Assembly: GCA_015068525.1 (NCBI GenBank)
Contig: SVKJ01000005.1
Location: 39,302-103,301 of the forward strand
Length of the DNA stretch: 64,000 nt
Reading direction: 5' to 3'
From: Oscillospiraceae bacterium
Lineage (GTDB): Bacteria; Bacillota; Clostridia; UMGS1840; HGM11507
A program made the position numbers and the translations under genes. A model generated the notes under the pieces. The model was not told the origin of the DNA and did not search any database. It saw nothing but the letters and a program-made list of their open reading frames with translations. Positions 42,977-51,924 of the stretch are shown here, piece by piece. Numbering within the stretch: position 1 is the first letter of the stretch; the number at the start of each line of letters is the position of its first letter.

Positions 42977-45187
42977 TCAATAATCTTTTTTCTTTCCGCA
43001 CCCTGTACATTTTTTACTAAAAAGCCCTTCAAATTCACTGCCACAATATCGGCAAACATTAGCATTTCTTTTTTCATTTTCCAATAATTTTTCGATTGAA
43101 TCACTATTTGGAGGCATAAGAATATTATTTATACTTTCAATTTTTGATTTTACTCCAAATGTCGCACCGGCAACAACAAGACTTCCTGCCGAATTTAGGC
43201 CTATTGTTGTTATTAAGCTATTTGAAATATCAACTATTCCTTCCCACTGTAAAACATCACATTGGTTGTTGCTATTATAACCAGTTGCAATAACTGTTCC
43301 ATCTTTTTTCAATCCTATAGTAAGCTCCATCCCTGCAAAAACCTTAACAATGTCTGTCCATTCATGAACATTGCATTGACCTTTTGAATTATTTCCAACA
43401 GCAACAACTTTACCGTCTTTTTTAATACCAACAGTATGACCAAGCCCTGCGGAAATTGATACAATATTTGACCATTTTGAAACATCACACTCTCCATGTG
43501 AATTTGAACCAGCCGCCACTACAGTTCCGTCTGTTTTCAAACCAACTGTATGAGAAGCTCCTGCAGAAACAGCTAATATATCTTTCCAATTTGCAACATT
43601 TGTATTTTTACTTTGTTGGTAACCCGTTTCAACAACGGTACCATCTTTTTTAAGACCCACCGTGCGGCCTCTAGAAGCAGAAATTGAAATAATGTCTGTC
43701 CATTTTGATACATTACATTGTCCCTCCGGGTTGAAACCAGTCGCCAAAACTGTTCCATCAGTTTTTAATCCCACTAAATGAGATCCACCTGAAGAAATGG
43801 AAACTATATTTTTCCAATCTCTTACATCATAGTCTTGTCTTATAACAAAGTCAGGATCATATCCTTTAATAACTACAGTTCCGTTAGCTTTTAACACAGC
43901 AACATTATTACCTAGAACAGAAATATACGATCGAAGATTATATACACATTTTTGTTCAATTAATTGTTTAAATTCTCGATTATTTTTTTCAATGAATGCT
44001 ATGCGGTTTTCAATGTATGTATTCACCAATTTTTTAGCATTTTTCCAATCAGAAATTGATTCTAGTAACTTGATTGCATTTTCATATTCTGCTACTCCTA
44101 TATTTGGATTCATAAGGATATCCTTTGCCGAAAAATAGATCATGTTATTCTTGTATTCTAGACTATTATTAACTTCTATATTTATTTTTGGAACTTTATA
44201 ATATGTTTCAATGGCCCATAAATTAATAGGCACAAAAACAATTTCAATTTCTTTATTTTTAAATTTTTCTGTTTCGATACAATACCCATGAAGTGAGTTT
44301 TTCTGTATAGAACCATTAAACGGCAATACAAATATCACATCACCTACGATTTCTTCATCAACAACCACAAGTGCCTTAAAAGAACCATCAACAGTAGCAT
44401 TTACATCATCATAGATCAGAATGCCTGGTGTGGGTTGTGTTTCAACAGTTAACTCTAGTGCTCCTGTTTCCGTATATTTTTTCTGCACAACACGTGGATT
44501 AAGTTTTGCAAGCAAATCATACATTGACAACTCTTCTACCAATTTTTTGCTAAAATCTTTTATTTCTGTTCTTAAGTAATCGATTCTTTCTTTTGCCTTT
44601 TTTATAGTTTCATCAATGCTGAATGAAGCATCCATTTGCATTTTTACAATCGAACTCATCAATTGTTGATTATGTTCACGTGCTTTTACATTCTGTTGCT
44701 GAATATCCAATGCAGTTGCTAACCCAGCTGCGCCTCCAGCTATTCCGCTTGCAACACCTCCAAGAATAGCCCAATCCTTTTCCTTAATTTCCCCGGCTTT
44801 GTATATCGCCTTTCCTATGTTTTGAGAATTTTCCTTTTGCTTTTCATAAAGGTTGATTTCATATTGTAATCTAGATATTTCATCTACTAGCACGGAAATA
44901 GGCTTATCGCTTCCTGTATACCAAGCAAATTCTTTAACCGTCTTAATATGTAATAATTCTTTTGATCGTGTTTTTTCTATATCTTCATTCTTTGGTTGGT
45001 CCTCTTTTTCTTGAAAAAAAATATCCTTTCCTTTATTAAACATTTCAACAAGTTCAGTTTCTGAATAGTCGAATCTGTTATTTTTCGCAGCAAGAACAAT
45101 TCTTGCGATATCAGCTTTTGTGTCTAACTTTACAATGCCATCTTCTTGACAAATCAAATAAAAGTTTTTTGCGGTATTATTATCCAT
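42977..45187 (-). CDS. Large RCC1-repeat protein with coiled coil, glycine-zipper segment and zinc ribbon
   Basis: 736 residues, RBS AAGGAG. Order: N-terminal region with coiled coil (about 100-140), a hydrophobic Gly/Ala stretch GGVASGIAGGAAGLATAL (about 150-167) that could enter a membrane, more coiled coil to 225, a middle domain, then seven RCC1-like blade repeats (about 430-690, each like GLKTDGTVVATGxN then CxVSxWTDIVSISAG), and a terminal zinc ribbon CRYCG...CTGCG. RCC1 propellers bind proteins or DNA. It follows a small membrane-protein gene by 22 bp, downstream of a LexA-regulated promoter. Function unknown. Confidence 0.72.
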   Translation of the reverse strand: MDNNTAKNFYLICQEDGIVKLDTKADIARIVLAAKNNRFDYSETELVEMFNKGKDIFFQEKEDQPKNEDIEKTRSKELLHIKTVKEFAWYTGSDKPISVLVDEISRLQYEINLYEKQKENSQNIGKAIYKAGEIKEKDWAILGGVASGIAGGAAGLATALDIQQQNVKAREHNQQLMSSIVKMQMDASFSIDETIKKAKERIDYLRTEIKDFSKKLVEELSMYDLLAKLNPRVVQKKYTETGALELTVETQPTPGILIYDDVNATVDGSFKALVVVDEEIVGDVIFVLPFNGSIQKNSLHGYCIETEKFKNKEIEIVFVPINLWAIETYYKVPKINIEVNNSLEYKNNMIYFSAKDILMNPNIGVAEYENAIKLLESISDWKNAKKLVNTYIENRIAFIEKNNREFKQLIEQKCVYNLRSYISVLGNNVAVLKANGTVVIKGYDPDFVIRQDYDVRDWKNIVSISSGGSHLVGLKTDGTVLATGFNPEGQCNVSKWTDIISISASRGRTVGLKKDGTVVETGYQQSKNTNVANWKDILAVSAGASHTVGLKTDGTVVAAGSNSHGECDVSKWSNIVSISAGLGHTVGIKKDGKVVAVGNNSKGQCNVHEWTDIVKVFAGMELTIGLKKDGTVIATGYNSNNQCDVLQWEGIVDISNSLITTIGLNSAGSLVVAGATFGVKSKIESINNILMPPNSDSIEKLLENEKRNANVCRYCGSEFEGLFSKKCTGCGKKKDY

Positions 45188-45209
45188 ATTAAAAACTCCT
45201 TATAGCCAT

Positions 45210-45941
45210 TTATAATCTTATATCATTAATTATCCACATTAACCCATTTGTTAATGAATTGCGATAATTAACAACTCGTTTATAAGTATCAATATAAGTT
45301 TCCATTATTTTTATTAATTCACCCTTTATGTACTCGTCATTGTAGATTACTTCCCCTTGCGGTTGCTCAATTTCTTTTTGTTTTCTTGTTAAATATGCTC
45401 CCGGTCTATTGATAGCATAATTTTCAGCAAAATTTCGTAATTCAAGTTGTTCTATTTCTAGCAGTAAATCAACTGTTCTTTTTCCTAAAATGTTTAATGA
45501 AATTAGTTCTAATATCTCATTATGTATCTTTTTTTCATTTTCCATCAAAAAATCTATAATAACAATTTCTTTTTTATTTCTTACAACGTACGTACCTTCA
45601 GAAAATATATCAATATTTTGAATATTGTTCTCAATCTTTCTTTTTATTTTTTCGTAATCACTAACAAAATGTTCTTTTGCAAAAATATAGATAGTATCGC
45701 TCATGTATGTTTCTATTTCAGCTAACTTTACATGAATATATTTATTATATTTCGTTTTTCTTTTTAAAAATGAAGGCAATGTTTGAATTACATAAAATAT
45801 GTAAGCGCCTATTAAGCTAAGGCATACATTATAAATCAAAATATTATTATGCACAAAAAAATCTATATTGCAAATAGCAGGCGCATCACAACAATAAAGA
45901 AAGCTTATTGTAAATGCAATAAATAATAATATATCCGTCAT
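45210..45941 (-). CDS. Membrane protein of unknown function under the SOS promoter
   Basis: 243 residues from the ATG at 45941 (AGAGAG upstream). Starts further up at 46016-46058 fall at or before the promoter and transcription start. Two N-terminal hydrophobic segments (about residues 3-16 and 28-52) are followed by about 190 charged, largely helical residues, with EQLELRNFAENYAINRPGAYLTRKQKEIEQPQG near the end. No family recognised. First gene behind a leftward consensus promoter overlapped by a LexA-like box; the RCC1 gene follows by 22 bp. Confidence 0.62.
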   Translation of the reverse strand: MTDILLFIAFTISFLYCCDAPAICNIDFFVHNNILIYNVCLSLIGAYIFYVIQTLPSFLKRKTKYNKYIHVKLAEIETYMSDTIYIFAKEHFVSDYEKIKRKIENNIQNIDIFSEGTYVVRNKKEIVIIDFLMENEKKIHNEILELISLNILGKRTVDLLLEIEQLELRNFAENYAINRPGAYLTRKQKEIEQPQGEVIYNDEYIKGELIKIMETYIDTYKRVVNYRNSLTNGLMWIINDIRL

Positions 45942-45987
45942 AATATCTCTCTTTTCTTCAAACATTTTTCGACATAATATAGTTCGT

Positions 45988-45999
45988 GTCAAGTCAGGA
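45988..45999 (+). repeat. Direct repeat copy GTCAAGTCAGGA (right)
   Basis: Right partner of 42619-42630; it lies between the SOS promoter and the membrane-protein gene. A looser copy GTTAAGTTAGGA is at 63773-63784. Confidence 0.6.
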
Positions 46000-46029
46000 T
46001 TAAAGAATAATTTCATCCTTTTCAAAGTC

Positions 46030-46058
46030 ATTATACCATCTTTTTTCAAAAAAGTCAA
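46030..46058 (-). promoter_or_regulatory. Leftward SOS promoter (probable former lexA promoter)
   Basis: On the minus strand TTGACT (46058-46053), 17-nt spacer, TATAAT (46035-46030). A LexA-like box overlaps the -35. Confidence 0.85.
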
Positions 46059-46068
46059 ACAAATGTTC
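46057..46068. promoter_or_regulatory. LexA-like box 1
   Basis: AAACAAATGTTC, one mismatch to GAACN4GTTC; overlaps the leftward -35 hexamer. Confidence 0.65.
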
Positions 46069-46077
46069 GAAAAAGTA

Positions 46078-46106
46078 TTGACAAAAACATTTGTTCGATT
46101 TATAAT
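46078..46106 (+). promoter_or_regulatory. Rightward SOS promoter of the yneA-like gene
   Basis: TTGACA (46078-46083), 17-nt spacer, TATAAT (46101-46106), perfect consensus. Confidence 0.9.
46085..46096. promoter_or_regulatory. LexA-like box 2
   Basis: AAACATTTGTTC, one mismatch; lies in the spacer of the rightward promoter. Confidence 0.65.
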
Positions 46107-46117
46107 ATAATTACTTC

Positions 46118-46129
46118 GAACAAATGTTC
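46118..46129. promoter_or_regulatory. LexA box 3
   Basis: GAACAAATGTTC, exact GAACN4GTTC match preceded by C as in Bacillus CGAAC boxes; covers the rightward transcription start. Confidence 0.85.
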
Positions 46130-46149
46130 ATTTAGAAAGGATGGATATT

Positions 46150-46440
46150 ATGAAAAAAATAGTTATAAAAAACAAATTCAGATTTATATGTTTCTTACTT
46201 GTTGTATTTACACTTTTATCAATATTATTAGTTTCAGTTTCAGATTTTGGAAAGGTTTATTCCAAGTCTTATGACAGATTTGCTACATACTTTGTTGAAA
46301 GCGGAGATACCTTATGGGAAATTGCTGAAAAAAATAATATAAATAACAAAGATTTAAGAAAACTTATTTTTGAAATAAGAGAACTTAATGGCATTGATTC
46401 CAACCTTTATATAGGTCAGGAAATTATAATTCCACTTTAA
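46150..46440 (+). CDS. yneA: YneA-like SOS cell-division inhibitor with LysM domain
   Basis: 96 residues from the ATG at 46150 (AAGG 9 nt upstream). One N-terminal membrane helix (about residues 11-31) and a C-terminal LysM domain, VESGDTLWEIAEKNNIN...LYIGQEIIIPL. This is the architecture of YneA, which blocks division during DNA damage outside the membrane. A consensus promoter and three LexA boxes upstream agree. In many Firmicutes yneA is divergent from lexA; here about 4.9 kb intervenes. Confidence 0.82.
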   Translation: MKKIVIKNKFRFICFLLVVFTLLSILLVSVSDFGKVYSKSYDRFATYFVESGDTLWEIAEKNNINNKDLRKLIFEIRELNGIDSNLYIGQEIIIPL

Positions 46441-46443
46441 AGT

Positions 46444-46472
46444 AAAAAAAAGACGCATCAGCGTCTTTTTTT
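46444..46472. terminator. Bidirectional terminator between yneA and malQ
   Basis: AAAAAAAGACGC/GCGTCTTTTTTT with loop ATCA. Confidence 0.9.
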
Positions 46473-47904
46473 AACATCTTTTATATAATTCATTAAATCG
46501 TTTAAATTTGTCTTTATCGATACTTTGCAGTTGTTCTTTGGTAATTCTGTACTGCCAGTTCCCTTCTGCACGCCCAGGAACATTTATTCTCGTGTCACTT
46601 CCATAACCCAAAAGGTCTTGTATAGGCAAAATAACAATCCCTGCATTACTTGCAAAAATACTTCTTAAAATACTATCATAACCTTTTTCCCAATCATCCA
46701 GATGATAATTACAGTATTCAAGCATTCTTCTTTTATTATCCATAGGAAGTTCCCATAAATGTCCAAGAAGAGTATTATTATCATGTGTTCCCGTATATGC
46801 TACGGAGTTATTGATATAATTATGAGGAATATGAGGGTTATCAGAATCATCTAAAAATCCAAACTGAAACACTCTTACTCCAGGATATCCGCTGTCACTT
46901 AAAAGTTTTTTAACATCATCGGTTATTTCACCTAAATCTTCTGCGATAATCAAAGTATCGGAAAACTTTTCATTAAACTTTTCAATAAGATCCATACCAG
47001 GTCCTTTTACCCATTTTCCTCCTCTGGCAGTTTTATCGCCGTACGGTACTGCCCAGAATGACTCCAAGCCTCTGAAATGGTCAATTCTGACACCGTCAAA
47101 CAGTTCCGTCATATAGGTCATTCTGTCAATCCACCATTTATAACCATTTTTCTTCATAGCATCCCAGTCATAGAGTGGATTACCCCAAAGTTGCCCGTCA
47201 GAAGAAAAATAATCAGGAGGAACACCGGCAACGCACAAAGGGAAATTATTTTCATCTAATAAAAATTCTTCTTTATTTGCCCATACATCTGAACTGTCAA
47301 GTGCAACATACATAGGTATATCCCCTATGATTTTTATTCCCTTTTCATTTGCGTATTTTTTTATGTCTGCCCACTCATTCAAGAATTCATATTGAATAAA
47401 TTTCCACATAAACAAAGTATCGTCATCTATTTCGTCATTTGTCCATTCATACCATGGTTTTTCGCTATTAGCCTCTTTTTTTGCCATGAAGATACAAAAA
47501 TCTTTTATATGTGGTCTTAATTCAACAAACTCATTTATTTCATCTTTATTTTGAACTCTTTTAGATGCAATTTTCAAAAGATCAAAACGCATTTGATATA
47601 ATCTTTCGTATTCAGCGCTATATGGTTGAGTCTGATGATTAAGTGTAAGTTCTTCTTTAGTTAAAAGGCCTTTTTTATAAAGAATTTCCAAGTCAACAAA
47701 ATAAGGATTTCCTGAAAATGCACTGTATGACTGATATGGTGAATTAAAGTCATCTGCCATTAAAAAAGGTAAAACCTGCCAGTATGTGAATTTAAGTTCA
47801 CATAAAAAGTCTACAAATTCTTTAGCACATTTTCCAAAACTGCCAATAGAATAATCTCCATACAGTGAAGAAATGTGCATTAAAACACCACTTTTTCTCT
47901 CCAT
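46471..47904 (-). CDS. malQ: 4-alpha-glucanotransferase (amylomaltase)
   Basis: 477 residues, GH77. Begins RKSGVLMHISSLYGDYSIGSFG, catalytic Asp in VRIDHFRGLESFWAVP near 290, Glu in IIAEDLGEIT near 338 and TGTHDNNT near 390. It moves glucan segments between chains, rescuing short maltodextrins left by phosphorylase. RBS AGAGG. Last gene of the glycogen operon, 15 bp after glgP. Confidence 0.95.
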   Translation of the reverse strand: MERKSGVLMHISSLYGDYSIGSFGKCAKEFVDFLCELKFTYWQVLPFLMADDFNSPYQSYSAFSGNPYFVDLEILYKKGLLTKEELTLNHQTQPYSAEYERLYQMRFDLLKIASKRVQNKDEINEFVELRPHIKDFCIFMAKKEANSEKPWYEWTNDEIDDDTLFMWKFIQYEFLNEWADIKKYANEKGIKIIGDIPMYVALDSSDVWANKEEFLLDENNFPLCVAGVPPDYFSSDGQLWGNPLYDWDAMKKNGYKWWIDRMTYMTELFDGVRIDHFRGLESFWAVPYGDKTARGGKWVKGPGMDLIEKFNEKFSDTLIIAEDLGEITDDVKKLLSDSGYPGVRVFQFGFLDDSDNPHIPHNYINNSVAYTGTHDNNTLLGHLWELPMDNKRRMLEYCNYHLDDWEKGYDSILRSIFASNAGIVILPIQDLLGYGSDTRINVPGRAEGNWQYRITKEQLQSIDKDKFKRFNELYKRC

Positions 47905-47919
47905 TTCGAACCTCTTTAA

Positions 47920-50325
47920 TTATACAACAGGATCAATATTCCAGATTTTTTCGGCATAATCAGTAACACTTCTGTCAGATGCAAACATTCCTGAATTTGC
48001 AATATTTCTTAAAGACATTTTTGCAAATTTATATTTATCAGAATATACTTCGTCAATTTTATTATGAATGTCACAATATGCCTTAAAGTCAGCAAGACAC
48101 ATAAACGGATCCTGATTTAATAAATTATTGTATATAGTATCAAAGTTCTTACCGTTTATACCACCGTTTTTAATAAATTCTAAAACATCACGGATATCTT
48201 TATCATTATCATAATAATAACGAGGATTATAGCCTGATTTATATAAGTTTTCAACTTCATCTGCTCTTAGTCCGAAAATAAAGATATTATCTTCTCCAAC
48301 ACATTCATAAATTTCAACATTTGCTCCGTCCATTGTTCCACAGGTTACTGCTCCGTTAATCATAAATTTCATATTTCCTGTACCGGACGCTTCTTTTCCT
48401 GCCTGAGAAATCTGTTCGCTTATATCTGCTGCAGGAATAATTATTTCTGCTAAAGATACCCTGTAATCTGCTATAAATACAACTTTAATGTAATCTCTGA
48501 CATCAGGGTCTTTTTCTATCATATCAGAAAGAGCGCAAATAAGACGGATAATCTCTTTTGCCATATAATATCCTTTTGACGCTTTTGCAGCAAATATAAA
48601 TGTTTTAGGATGAGGTTTTAAACCTTCAAACTTTATTTTTCTATACATATAAATTATATGAAGAACATTTAAAAGTTGACGTTTATATTCGTGAAGTCTT
48701 TTAACCTGAATATCAAAAATAGAATCACAGTTTATAGTAATACCATTTGTTTTTAAAATATAATCTGCAAGACGTTTTTTGTTTTCATACTTAATATCAC
48801 AAAGTTTATCAAGAACTTCTTTATCATCATAGAACTCATTAAGTTTTGAGATTTTTTCTAAATCTTTTTCAAATCCGCCACCGATTTTTTCTTCAAGTAA
48901 ACTTGTTAACAGCGGATTAGACTGACAAAGCCATCTTCTGTGTGCAATACCATTTGTAACGTTGGTTAATTTATCAGGAAAAACACTGTGAAACTCTTTA
49001 AAGGTATCAGTTTTTAATATTTCAGAGTGAAGTTTTGATACACCATTAACACTAAAACAACACGCCATACATAAATTTGCCATTTTAACAACGCCATCAG
49101 AAATAATAGACATTGAGTTTATTTTGGCTGCGTATTCACTGTGATTTTCATAAATCATATTACAAAATCTTCTGTTAATTTCTTCAATAATTGAATAAAT
49201 TCTCGGCAAATGAGATTTAATCAAATCAACCGGCCATTTTTCAAGTGCTTCGCTCATAACTGTATGATTTGTATAAGCGAGAGTTTTACATGTAATATCC
49301 CATGCTTTATCCCATAAATATCCGTAATCGTCCATAAGTATTCTCATAAGTTCAGGAACACATAGTGACGGATGAGTATCGTTAATATGAATAATTACTT
49401 TATCTGAAAGATTATCTAAGGTATTATATTTCTTAAAATGCTTACTTGTTATTTGTTGCATAGACGCACTTACAAAGAAGTACTGCTGCTTAACTCTTAA
49501 CGATTTACCATTGTAATTATCGTCTGCAGGATATAATACTTTAGAGATAGAACTTGCAATTGCTTCTTTTTCAGATGCCCTTCCGTGTTCACCCTGTGCA
49601 AAAAGATCCATATCAAATCCCTGTTTACTGTTTGCACCCCAAAGTCTTAAAGTGTTTACAGCATCAGTATCGTATCCTGATATTAAAAGGTCATAAGGAG
49701 TTGCAGTAATAGGCACATAGTTCACATGTTCGGTTTTAAGACCTTTATCAGTCCATATTTCATTTATATCTCCAAAGAATTTAACTTCAACTGCTTCATC
49801 TTTTCTTGGAATAAGCCAATGACCTCCAAGATCCATCCAATCGTCAGGAAACTCTGTCTGCCATCCGTCAACAATAACCTGTTTAAAAATACCAAAATCA
49901 TATTTTATAGAAAAACCTGTCGCTTTATAACCTAAACTTGTAAGAGAATCCATATAGCAAGATGCAAGTCTTCCAAGACCTCCGTTACCAAGTCCTGCAT
50001 CAGGCTCCATTTCGTACAGTTCTTCAATGTCAAAATCATTTTCTTTAAGCATTTTTCTTATATCATCTTCTATACCAAGATTCCAAAGGTTATTTCTTAA
50101 AGATGTTCCAACTAAAAATTCCATTGACATATAGTAAACTTGTTTTGCTTCTTTTTCACTTACTTTTTTATTAAAATTATATCTTTTTTCTGCTAAAATT
50201 TCGTTAGTCACGCCAAGAACTGCTTGATATACCTGTCTCTTACCCGCAGAATTTAAATCACATCCGAAGTTTAATTCAATATATTTTTCCAATTTTTCTT
50301 TAAAGTAATTTGTGCTTATTTTCAT
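47920..50325 (-). CDS. glgP: Glycogen/starch phosphorylase
   Basis: 801 residues, GT35. Contains YYMSMEFLVGTSLRNN, EPDAGLGNGGLGRLASCYMDS, VKRLHEYKRQLLN and EASGTGNMKFMINGAVTCGT with the PLP-binding Lys. It releases glucose-1-phosphate from glycogen. RBS AGGAG. Preceded by glgA, followed by malQ. Confidence 0.97.
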   Translation of the reverse strand: MKISTNYFKEKLEKYIELNFGCDLNSAGKRQVYQAVLGVTNEILAEKRYNFNKKVSEKEAKQVYYMSMEFLVGTSLRNNLWNLGIEDDIRKMLKENDFDIEELYEMEPDAGLGNGGLGRLASCYMDSLTSLGYKATGFSIKYDFGIFKQVIVDGWQTEFPDDWMDLGGHWLIPRKDEAVEVKFFGDINEIWTDKGLKTEHVNYVPITATPYDLLISGYDTDAVNTLRLWGANSKQGFDMDLFAQGEHGRASEKEAIASSISKVLYPADDNYNGKSLRVKQQYFFVSASMQQITSKHFKKYNTLDNLSDKVIIHINDTHPSLCVPELMRILMDDYGYLWDKAWDITCKTLAYTNHTVMSEALEKWPVDLIKSHLPRIYSIIEEINRRFCNMIYENHSEYAAKINSMSIISDGVVKMANLCMACCFSVNGVSKLHSEILKTDTFKEFHSVFPDKLTNVTNGIAHRRWLCQSNPLLTSLLEEKIGGGFEKDLEKISKLNEFYDDKEVLDKLCDIKYENKKRLADYILKTNGITINCDSIFDIQVKRLHEYKRQLLNVLHIIYMYRKIKFEGLKPHPKTFIFAAKASKGYYMAKEIIRLICALSDMIEKDPDVRDYIKVVFIADYRVSLAEIIIPAADISEQISQAGKEASGTGNMKFMINGAVTCGTMDGANVEIYECVGEDNIFIFGLRADEVENLYKSGYNPRYYYDNDKDIRDVLEFIKNGGINGKNFDTIYNNLLNQDPFMCLADFKAYCDIHNKIDEVYSDKYKFAKMSLRNIANSGMFASDRSVTDYAEKIWNIDPVV

Positions 50326-50340
50326 ATTTTTCTCCTGTTC

Positions 50341-51762
50341 CTATATTAGTTCTTTATACATATTTATATACTGCTCTGCCGGATAATTCCAACTAACGTC
50401 TTTTGACATTGCATTCTTTCTTAGTATCTTCCAGTTTTTCTTATCGTAATACAAATCAACAGCACGCTTTATTGCATCAAGCATATCAAAACTATCATAA
50501 CTTTGGAATGTAAGTCCAACGCCTTCTTTTGTTTCAGGATTAAAAGGAACAACTGTATCTTTAAGCCCTCCGACTGTGTGAACTATCGGTATTGTTCCAT
50601 ATCTCATAGCAATAAGTTGAGAAAGACCGCATGGTTCTGATTTTGACGGCATAAGAAGTATATCGGCTCCTGCATATATCTTAGAAGCAAGGGCAGATGA
50701 GAATTTAATAACACTTCGTATTTTATCATGACGGTTATATTCCCAGCCTCTTAACATGTTTTCGTATTCCTCATCTCCTGTACCAAGAATAATAATCTGC
50801 ACAGGAAGATTTGCTATCTCGTCCATTACAGGATAGAACAAATCAAGACCTTTTTGTTTTGTAAGCCTTGAAACCATAGCAATAATAGGTACATCTTCTT
50901 GTCGTGAAAGTGCCATTTCATTTTGTAAATCAATTTTATTAAATCTCTTATTCTGAAGTCGTGAAATATCATAATTAGTTTTGATGTCTTTATCAGTAGC
51001 AGGATTAAACACATTAGTATCAATACCGTTTATTATACCACGAAGTTTATTTCTTCTGGCATTTAAAATATGACACAGTCCAAAAGAATGTTCCTCATTT
51101 AATATTTCATTTGCATAGTTATTGCTGACTGTTGATACTAAATCAGCAGATTCTATCCCTGCTTTTAAGACATTAACATCTCCGTCATACATCATAAGAG
51201 GTTTATATGAAATATCAAGTCCGAAAAGCTGGCCTAAAATATATGGGTCAAATTTTCCCTGAAATTCAATATTATGAATTGAAAGTACAGTTTTTATATT
51301 CCTGTATTCTTCCCTTTCTCTGTAAAAAGCATTAAGGTATACAGGTATCATTGCAGTATGCCAGTCATTTGCATTAATAATATCAGGAATAAAATCAATA
51401 ATTGGCAATACATCTAAAACTGCTCTTGAGAAGAACGCAAAAATTTCTCCATCATCATACGAACCATAAACTTTTTCACGATTAAAATACTGTTCATTAT
51501 CAATAAAATAATAAGTAACATTATCAATTTTGGCAGTAAAGATACCACAATAGTTATTTCTCCAACTATTACTAACATAGATGTTTGTTACATATTTTAA
51601 TTTTTTTCTCATTTCGGGTTTGATAGCAGAATATAAAGGTAAAATTACCCTTGCATCAATGCCCTTTTTATTTAACTCTTTGGGTAACCCACCCATAACA
51701 TCGCCAAGTCCTCCTACCTTTATAAAAGGAGAGGCTTCAGAAGCGGCAAATAATATTTTCAT
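50341..51762 (-). CDS. glgA: Glycogen synthase (ADP-glucose)
   Basis: 473 residues from the ATG at 51762; AGGA is 11 nt upstream. The frame is open further up, through two hairpins, but that part has no homology. GT5 features: KILFAASEASPFIKVGGLGDVMGGLPKEL (ADP-glucose site), NDWHT, and SRLTKQKGLDLF and PSKSEPCGLSQL near the end. It extends glycogen. It is separated from glgD by 160 bp holding two hairpins, so expression may be set separately. Confidence 0.96.
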   Translation of the reverse strand: MKILFAASEASPFIKVGGLGDVMGGLPKELNKKGIDARVILPLYSAIKPEMRKKLKYVTNIYVSNSWRNNYCGIFTAKIDNVTYYFIDNEQYFNREKVYGSYDDGEIFAFFSRAVLDVLPIIDFIPDIINANDWHTAMIPVYLNAFYREREEYRNIKTVLSIHNIEFQGKFDPYILGQLFGLDISYKPLMMYDGDVNVLKAGIESADLVSTVSNNYANEILNEEHSFGLCHILNARRNKLRGIINGIDTNVFNPATDKDIKTNYDISRLQNKRFNKIDLQNEMALSRQEDVPIIAMVSRLTKQKGLDLFYPVMDEIANLPVQIIILGTGDEEYENMLRGWEYNRHDKIRSVIKFSSALASKIYAGADILLMPSKSEPCGLSQLIAMRYGTIPIVHTVGGLKDTVVPFNPETKEGVGLTFQSYDSFDMLDAIKRAVDLYYDKKNWKILRKNAMSKDVSWNYPAEQYINMYKELI

Positions 51763-51785
51763 ATACATCACTTTCCTATCAATTT

Positions 51786-51853
51786 TAGCCATCGGAAAGT
51801 TATCTAAACCCTCCAATGGCTTTTTAGCCTTTGCTATTTTAGCAAAGGCTAAA
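51786..51853 (-). promoter_or_regulatory. Two tandem hairpins between glgD and glgA
   Basis: Hairpin 1: TTTAGCCTTTGCTA/TAGCAAAGGCTAAA (51823-51836 with 51840-51853), 14 bp perfect. Hairpin 2: AGCCATCGGA/TCCAATGGCT (51786-51795 with 51813-51822). No T-run follows either on the minus strand. They could be an RNA-stability or regulatory leader of glgA. Confidence 0.5.
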
Positions 51854-51924
51854 TATAAATTCAATATTTTTTTATAATTATATCATAGTTTTAAACTTAT
51901 GCCTATATATATTTTGAACAAAAT

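Noticed and set aside
43315..43758. Short ORFs opposite to or inside the RCC1 repeats
   Set aside because: They are echoes of the repeat in other frames, without ribosome sites.
46016..46058. Longer N terminus of the SOS-linked membrane protein
   Set aside because: These codons overlap the promoter or the first transcribed bases, and the start at 45941 has a better upstream site.
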